Shown: in pieces, positions 58,123-64,000 of the stretch | Position numbering within the stretch: the stretch's first letter is position 1 | Layout of the letters: every line of letters begins with the position of its first letter | From: Rhipicephalus microplus | Lineage: Eukaryota > Arthropoda > Arachnida > Ixodida > Ixodidae | Length of the DNA: 64,000 nucleotides | Reading direction: 5' to 3' | NCBI RefSeq assembly: GCF_043290135.1 | Contig: NC_134701.1 | Location: 205,031,601 to 205,095,600 of the forward strand | Translations under genes and position numbers: made by a program | The notes under the pieces: model-generated | The model's database searches: none | What the model was told of the DNA's origin: nothing | Seen by the model: the letters and a program-made list of their open reading frames with translations, nothing else

Positions 58123-60439
58123 GTTTTCTGCGAAATTTGTACCAATTTCCTTATGGCTTCGGGCTACAAATAGGTGGTTGTCTTCTTTTCCTTTCTCAAC
58201 TCCACCTGTCAGTATAGATAATGCGTCATTTCGAATATTTTACAATGAGCTGAAAAATAGAAGAGTTAAAATGCTTGGAAGAAAAGAAAGAAGCAATGCA
58301 TAATTAGTAATCTGTGTAGGAAATACCAAATCTCAGACTTCCTGTGGTGCCCCAGGCACGATAATCGTACACAGTCAAAACAGCATATACTGAATTCTCT
58401 GAAAAAGAAACGGGAATTCATTCAATTTATCAGATACTATGATTTATAACTTTAAGCAAATGTATATGCGATGTAATGTTTCCTCTCGCGACAATATTTA
58501 TCACTGTATTTCCTGAGTCACTATAATAATTATCGTGAACTCTTTAGTGAGCAGCAAGTTTGTTTATTTATTTTGTGGTTTCCATTACGCTGACGAAACG
58601 AGCGGAAAAGTCAACGACTGCCACGAAACACGTACCGGCGGCGTAACGTCGACAAATCGTGAGTGAAAGCACGTGATCACAAACGATTGTCTCTATTTGC
58701 TCTGCGCGAAGTCCCACTGATTGCGCTCCTAGGTTTCCGAAATGCATAAGCGAAAGTATCACCCAGTCGCAAGAAGCCGAAATTTTGTGGTGGAAATCCA
58801 CCTTTATTGGCTGTGTCACGTAGCCGGCTGTTTCCTATATTGCGTATTTTCGTCGTTTTTGTTCAATCTAGCCGCAGATTTTCTGTGCATTGACGCAAAA
58901 ACGTTGATCTGATCGAAAGTAGTTTGGTGTAAAGGATAATTCAATATAGCGTAGTTATATCGTCAAGTGCGACTGCACGTACGACCACTGTTTCGAGCCT
59001 GCTAGGACCACATACACTTACCCCACAATTTTTCACCTAAGCCAGTTGTTAAATTTGAAGTGTTAATATCAAGTCCTAATTACGGACTAGTGAAGCACAA
59101 TATTGTGCTATCATGACATTGTTGCAAAGTTCATTGACTATTTAAAAATGAAAAAGTACCAATGCATTTGTATACAGCACCAAGTAAGAACAAAAATAAC
59201 TTAGGAAAGTACTCTTTTCAAATGAAGGCCGCCTTCCTCCTGACAGAAACTCATCTCTTCGTCGTCATCTATAGAGTGTTCCTATTCACCTGGGAAATCT
59301 GGGACTTAATAGCTTTTGGAGATCCGACATTCGCTTAGACGCTTTTGACAGAGCCTCTTCGCGGTGTATCCTGTATCTGGCGATACGCCACCGCCTCGAC
59401 CACCTTGTGGTTCCGGTGTGCTTCTGACACCGCTCCCACAAGATGGGGGCTTCTGACTCCTTCTTTTTTTGCTGCTTTTTTTTTCCTTCTCGAATTTTAT
59501 CATTTATTGCTGCCCTTTTCTTATATACATTTCGCGGGCTGCATCCTTTTTTGGTTGTATTAAGCCCATCACTGTCTTGCAAGACAGTGAGAGGCTCACA
59601 GCATCCAAGATTAACGTATAATTCTCGAGAGCTGTCTTCTTCGGCTCTTTGTAATATTACAACGCCATCTTAAATAATTGATGCAGTAACGCGGAAACAT
59701 GGAGATGGTGTGAGGTAACTGAGGTAACTGTGAGGTAGCTGGAGCAAATATCTTTTTCTTATATGAAGTCTCCAGCCTGTTGCTCTCACTTTTCTTTGAT
59801 CACAACCTCCTCTTAATTTCCTCGCCCTATAATGTGATATGAACGGAACTGATTTCAAGGACTTAGCCGGAACACAAGCCCAGGGTACTCGATTTTTAGC
59901 TTGTATATATGAATGAATATTACTCTGATAGTCGTGCTCATAGCTATTCATGGAGGTTAAGTTTAAATAGGTTGTGAATAGATGAAGTAAACGTGCGTAC
60001 AAAATGTAAAAACTACAGTAAACTCTTTCAGCTTACAACCTCAAAAACATAGTTGTCTTGAAACTAGTTACACACTTTCATGAGAAAAAATTGAGAAAAT
60101 GCTGATTATTTTTTATCCGCTTTTTATTATCGTACCTAAGTATCAGTAAATCGAAACCTATGACATCAAGTGAAAATTTTGTGTTTTTTTTTTGTTCTAG
60201 GAAGCAAAAATATAGTACAATCTACTTGCTTCCCAGAGATGTAACCAACATAATATATTTATTCAGATGTCTTTGATCTTTTCGCTTTGTCTGAATTGAG
60301 CAAGTCAAATTCGCGCGACGTCACGCAACATAACGTATTTCGTACTTTGTTAAAGTTTGAAAGGTGCCGAAGTTAATAAACAGAAAAATTAATTATGAAT
60401 AAACGCACTAGAGAACATGGGGATTGTAAATCAATAGAT
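58123..60439. other. Unassigned AT-rich DNA
   Basis: Contains a 22-bp perfect palindrome at 59569-59590 and otherwise short motif-free frames. The 98-residue Lys-rich frame at 59286-59582 (minus) has no recognised domain. Confidence 0.45.
59569..59590. repeat. 22-bp perfect palindrome
   Basis: The 11-base half site TCACTGTCTTG is followed immediately by its reverse complement. No neighbouring gene explains it. Confidence 0.85.
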
Positions 60440-61885
60440 GCGGGGAAGTGCCTGTGAAGTGTCTCACAGCACTTTACTTCTTTGTATGCACAGATTAAAG
60501 AGAAAAAGAAGGAGGGATCTTAGTATAGTATCCTAACGCTTGCATAACCTTTTGCACACTTCCCAATCAGTGTAGTAAAGCGACGATTATTTCCATTCCA
60601 CATTTTCATAACGCTCAAAAAGGTGAAATAATACTAGGGATCACCGCCCACCACACCTTAGCGTTGCGATGGTGATTATCTCGAAGCATACAATTGCCGG
60701 AGTGAAATACTTACTTCAGTGTTTAGCGAATTTGGACCATCACAAATCATTTTCCTCGGCACAGGTAGTCGCATGTCAGTATACACGTACTTGTTCCGTT
60801 TCAGTAATGCTGGGAATCGTTAAGGGAAATCACTATAATGCTACCAGCAAGAAACAGATTGTTTAGGACAACGCAATGTGCGTTTTTTTATCTTTCACAC
60901 AATGATGATGACACTTAAAGCCGCGAATATCATTCTACCTTTTTTGTTTTAGTGCACGGTCAGATAATGAAGGCTTTCGCACTCGGAGAACAACGTCATG
61001 AGATCTCTCATTGGGATCTCAGATATAGTGCGCTAGCATGCGGATTCGCCGAGCTAAGTACAAGAAAGATATAAACCTGTTTTGACACTGGTAGCCGGGA
61101 CCCGAGTGTGCTCAAGTGCACTTATTGCTTAGCAACTGATCCGAACTCTTGTCAAGATCTTGCGTGAAAGCTACACACTACAGCGTGAATAAGTGTACAT
61201 TTCGAGCAGGAGTCTCCGACCGAGGTTTATTTTCCGCGTAAAAGGTGGGCATAATCTCAAATTGGTGTACACGGCCTGTCTGTCAGCTTTTAATTCCTAT
61301 GAGTTCTGTCCACTACTAATGAGATAATAATCGCAAATACCAGTGATTTTCTTAGCTCTTTGCTGATGTACTGTAACATCAGTGCTGCCCACCAATCTAA
61401 ATCTAGCACGACATACCTTCTTGGTGATATCGGAAACGTGTAACACCCACAGCTGGTGCAACAGTTCACTGCACCATTGCACCGCCAGTGCCAAGAGTGG
61501 CGACTTGGGGCCGCTTCAGTTGAACTGGCGTGCTCTGAATCGTCTTCTCTCCGTATGCTACGCCCGCGTTGAATGCAAGTGCGTGTGCCCGGAGGGAACA
61601 AGTTTGATAAAACTAGTAGGCTTTCAGAAAGTTGGCAGTGCACGGTTCTTTTGGACCGAAGAAAGATTTAAGTTTATGAAATAAGTTGTGACTTCGATGT
61701 GCCAGAATGCGCAAGCGTGTGACCGAGTGTTTTCAAAAGCCGATTTGTGTGGTTGGCAAGCGTCAAGCTCAAAACATAGCCCGTCACTATCGATGTTTGA
61801 GTGCATTCTTTTTCTTCATTTTGCCTTCTTATTGCTGAATGAATTGTGGCGTTTCTCTTAGAAATATGTTATAGCAACCACTTAG

Positions 61886-61965
<80 letters not shown>

Positions 61966-62690
61966 TGGTGGGTTTAACGTCCCAAAACCACCATATGATT
62001 ATGAGAGACGCCATAGTGGAGGGCTCCGGAAATTTCGACCAACATGGGTTCTTTAACGTGCACCTAAATCTGAGTACACGGGCCTACAACATTTCCGCCT
62101 CCATCGGAAATGCAGCCGCCGCAGCCGGGATTCGAACCCGCGACCTGCGGGTCAGCAGCCGAGTACCTTAGCCACTAGACCACCGCGGCGGGGCAACCAC
62201 TTAGGGTGCACACAAATAAAACGTACGGTCACTAAATTACATGTGTTGCATGAAGTTGGTAGGAAGTGGATGTAACTAACTTTGTCAACATTTTCACTGC
62301 GCCATGTTATGTTCTTTTCCCTGTTCATTCTTTCTGTGTCGCTGACTTTATTTGCACACGCAAGTTGACCTTAACTTATGAGCCAAGTCGCATGGCTACA
62401 GGTTTTCTTGAACAGTTAGACACTGACATAAGACTAGAGAATCAGCACAACTTAGTCTATCAGTGAATACTGGGCCGCTGAGATATCTACGAAAATAATC
62501 ATGCAGATGAAGCATGCCTGATCTGCTCATGATTCTCTCCATTGTGAAACTATACCGTTATCAGTAACGAACGGTGCAACGAGGCTTCGTTCACTTGCAC
62601 GTGAATTGAGACGCGCAAAGTAGAACTCGGCGTAATTTACCAACGCATGTCTTCAAAACTTGGACCCTAATTTTGTGGACATCTGCCGAA
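60440..62690. repeat. Right copy of the diverged duplicated block
   Basis: Collinear with 50820-54160 but lacking that copy's SINE, LINE and microsatellite element. It has its own SINE at 61887-62192. It ends in LINE-like coding wording (FTNACLQNLDPN at about 62635-62675), after which the copies diverge. Confidence 0.75.
61887..62192 (-). mobile_element. Full-length Ruka-type SINE with (GATT)n tail and target-site duplication
   Basis: Minus strand: complete head (CCCCGCCGCGGTGGTCTAGT, box B GCGGGTTCGAATCCC), body, and a 3' tail expanded to about 79 bp of GATT/AATC. The exact 13-bp duplication GCAACCACTTAGG is at 61874-61886 and 62193-62205. The left duplicated block has the unoccupied site near 52545 (ACAACCACCTGTG). 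Confidence 0.97.
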
Positions 62691-63604
62691 ACATCTGCTT
62701 AAAGAAGACATGTATATGTCTTTTGACGCTATTACAGAAGGACTTCTATAGAACTGGTACTGGCTACTCAAAAAGCGTAATGAACACAAAGCTTGAAAGT
62801 GTGTGCGGTGGAGGGGGGGGGGCTGATATAGCATTGCAGTTCAATTAATGACAGATGTTCAAACGATTTGTTATGCGGAGGGACACAACTTGGTCAACGA
62901 AGATGAGGGACTGCTGTGAAACGCGCTGAAAAGTTTGTTATGCTAGTTTGTGTTCGTTGTTATTTGATTTAAAAATATATCTCTTTGAGCATGTGCAGTA
63001 AAGCTTTCAAAACATTGATATGACGTAGTAGGACTAATTCTGGCATCCCAGGTGGTAAGTCCCTGCATTGCTGCAATAATATAGCTGCTTGGGTGAATTC
63101 GACGATGCATGTATTTCTATACATTGTCACAATCATTCAAAACATTAAGACCTAAACAGACGCTAGTCATAACTTGTAACTTTCAAAAAAAGAAAAGAAA
63201 GTATTTATTTATCAGAACTTTTTTTTTCTGTGCGATGGCTTTTACAACTTTCTTTCAGTTATTCGTATGACACCACTGTCGTTTTCTTATTTTTAGTGAA
63301 AGAACATTAATATCTCATACCTACTTGATCCAATTATGTTTCATATTTGACAAGAAACTTTTTCACTGCACGCACGATACGATAGCGATTGGCTTGATCC
63401 CTAGAAGAACGCCTCCGCAAAAGACAAATGACATTGGGTCAATGTTTACAAAACGTCAGTTATATTTGAAAACTTTTTTAACGTGAAAGTATTTTACGCT
63501 AGGGTCCACCACGGCTACATTAACGAAATTCTTTCACGGATATGGTGTTATATATTAAGTCGTTGCTGATTTCAAATAAAAAAATTGGGAAGAAAAAATT
63601 ACAG
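62691..63604. other. Unassigned AT-rich DNA
   Basis: Includes a G run at about 62810-62821. No gene or repeat is recognised. Confidence 0.45.
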
Positions 63605-63720
63605 CATATCCACTGGGTGAACGATGATGAGTAGAGCGAAGCTTCCGTTCGTCCATTCACCCGTCCGTCTACCTACGAACAAGAGACTGAGCCATTGCGT
63701 AAGAAGCTTCGCCCCTAAAA
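63605..63720. mobile_element. Short MITE-like element (copy D)
   Basis: GTGAACGATGATGAGTAGAG then CGAAGCTTCC at the left and AGAAGCTTCGCCCCTAAAAA at the right match the ends of the element at 49439-50172. A short GTCCATTCACCCGTCCGTC run replaces the long tetranucleotide array. Confidence 0.5.
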
Positions 63721-64000
63721 ATTACGTGGCTGGGAGTCGAATAAGCTACATGTCGCTCCGCTGCGCGCGACACAAACCACTAAACCCCAGAACATTCTTT
63801 GATCACCATGTTAACGGCAAGTCATTTATATACATCATGTACCGTTGACTGTCCTCAGAGATAATCAACTTCAGCGCGTTTTAGTCATCAGCAAGGAGAT
63901 GGCGTATGGAGAGGGCGTTGGGCGCACTCACTTTAAAGCACGAAGGAAGCTCTAAAGGCCCGCACCATTCTCGGACCCTGCGTGTTGCTATGCGCATGTG
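63721..64000. other. Unassigned DNA
   Basis: No feature is recognised before the window end. Confidence 0.4.

Noticed and set aside
59286..59582. Lys-rich 98-residue minus-strand frame as a host gene
   Set aside because: Low-complexity Lys/Glu content from T-rich DNA, no recognised domain and no splice or promoter context.

Overview
This window is eukaryotic repeat-dense genomic DNA from an ixodid (hard) tick, most likely a metastriate such as Rhipicephalus or a relative. The diagnostic signal is at least ten copies of a tRNA-derived SINE. Its head carries pol III box A and box B, and its body has the landmarks cagatttgggtgcacgtta, ggagccctccactac and gggacgttaaaccccac, which I recognise as the tick 'Ruka'-type SINE. 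No convincing host protein gene, rRNA gene or functional tRNA gene was found. Nearly everything identifiable is a transposable element or simple repeat in AT-rich unique DNA.

Layout. 1-1122: SINE remnant and unassigned DNA. 1123-6463: complete Ty3/mdg4-like LTR retrotransposon 1 (LTRs 193 bp with one difference; gag and pol open). 6464-26502: unassigned DNA with Ruka SINEs, other tRNA-like SINEs, LINE 3' ends, a Penelope-like (PLE) GIY-YIG pseudogene, a paired inverted PLE 3' end and a GC-rich repeat. 26503-31867: related LTR retrotransposon 2, with identical 186-bp LTRs and intact gag and pol. 31868-36964: SINEs, a LINE C-terminal fragment and a perfect 19-bp hairpin, then unassigned DNA. 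36965-42260: a cluster of three PLE copies in minus/plus/plus order, broken by two other insertions. 43583-46778: a roughly 3.2-kb foldback element with long imperfect inverted arms, GATA/TATC microsatellites facing the loop and a tRNA-like centre. 48183-50172: TG microsatellite and an ACGG/ATGG microsatellite-bearing element. 50820-54160 and 60440-62690: two diverged direct copies of one block, each holding different later insertions, so each serves as an empty-site control for the other. The remainder is SINE-like or unassigned DNA.

The two LTR elements are the functional core. Each encodes Gag (capsid region plus one CCHC knuckle) and, in the -1 frame, Pol with protease, reverse transcriptase, RNase H and a DD35E integrase with GPY module. 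In both, Gag ends at the same GGAAAAC-TAA sequence. An 8-nt spacer follows and then a conserved GCAGTTT...AAACTGC hairpin. This is a strong candidate -1 programmed ribosomal frameshift signal that would make Gag-Pol. The most unusual observations are this signal, the foldback element and its apparent relatives, the PLE cluster, and the paralogous block with reciprocal SINE insertions.
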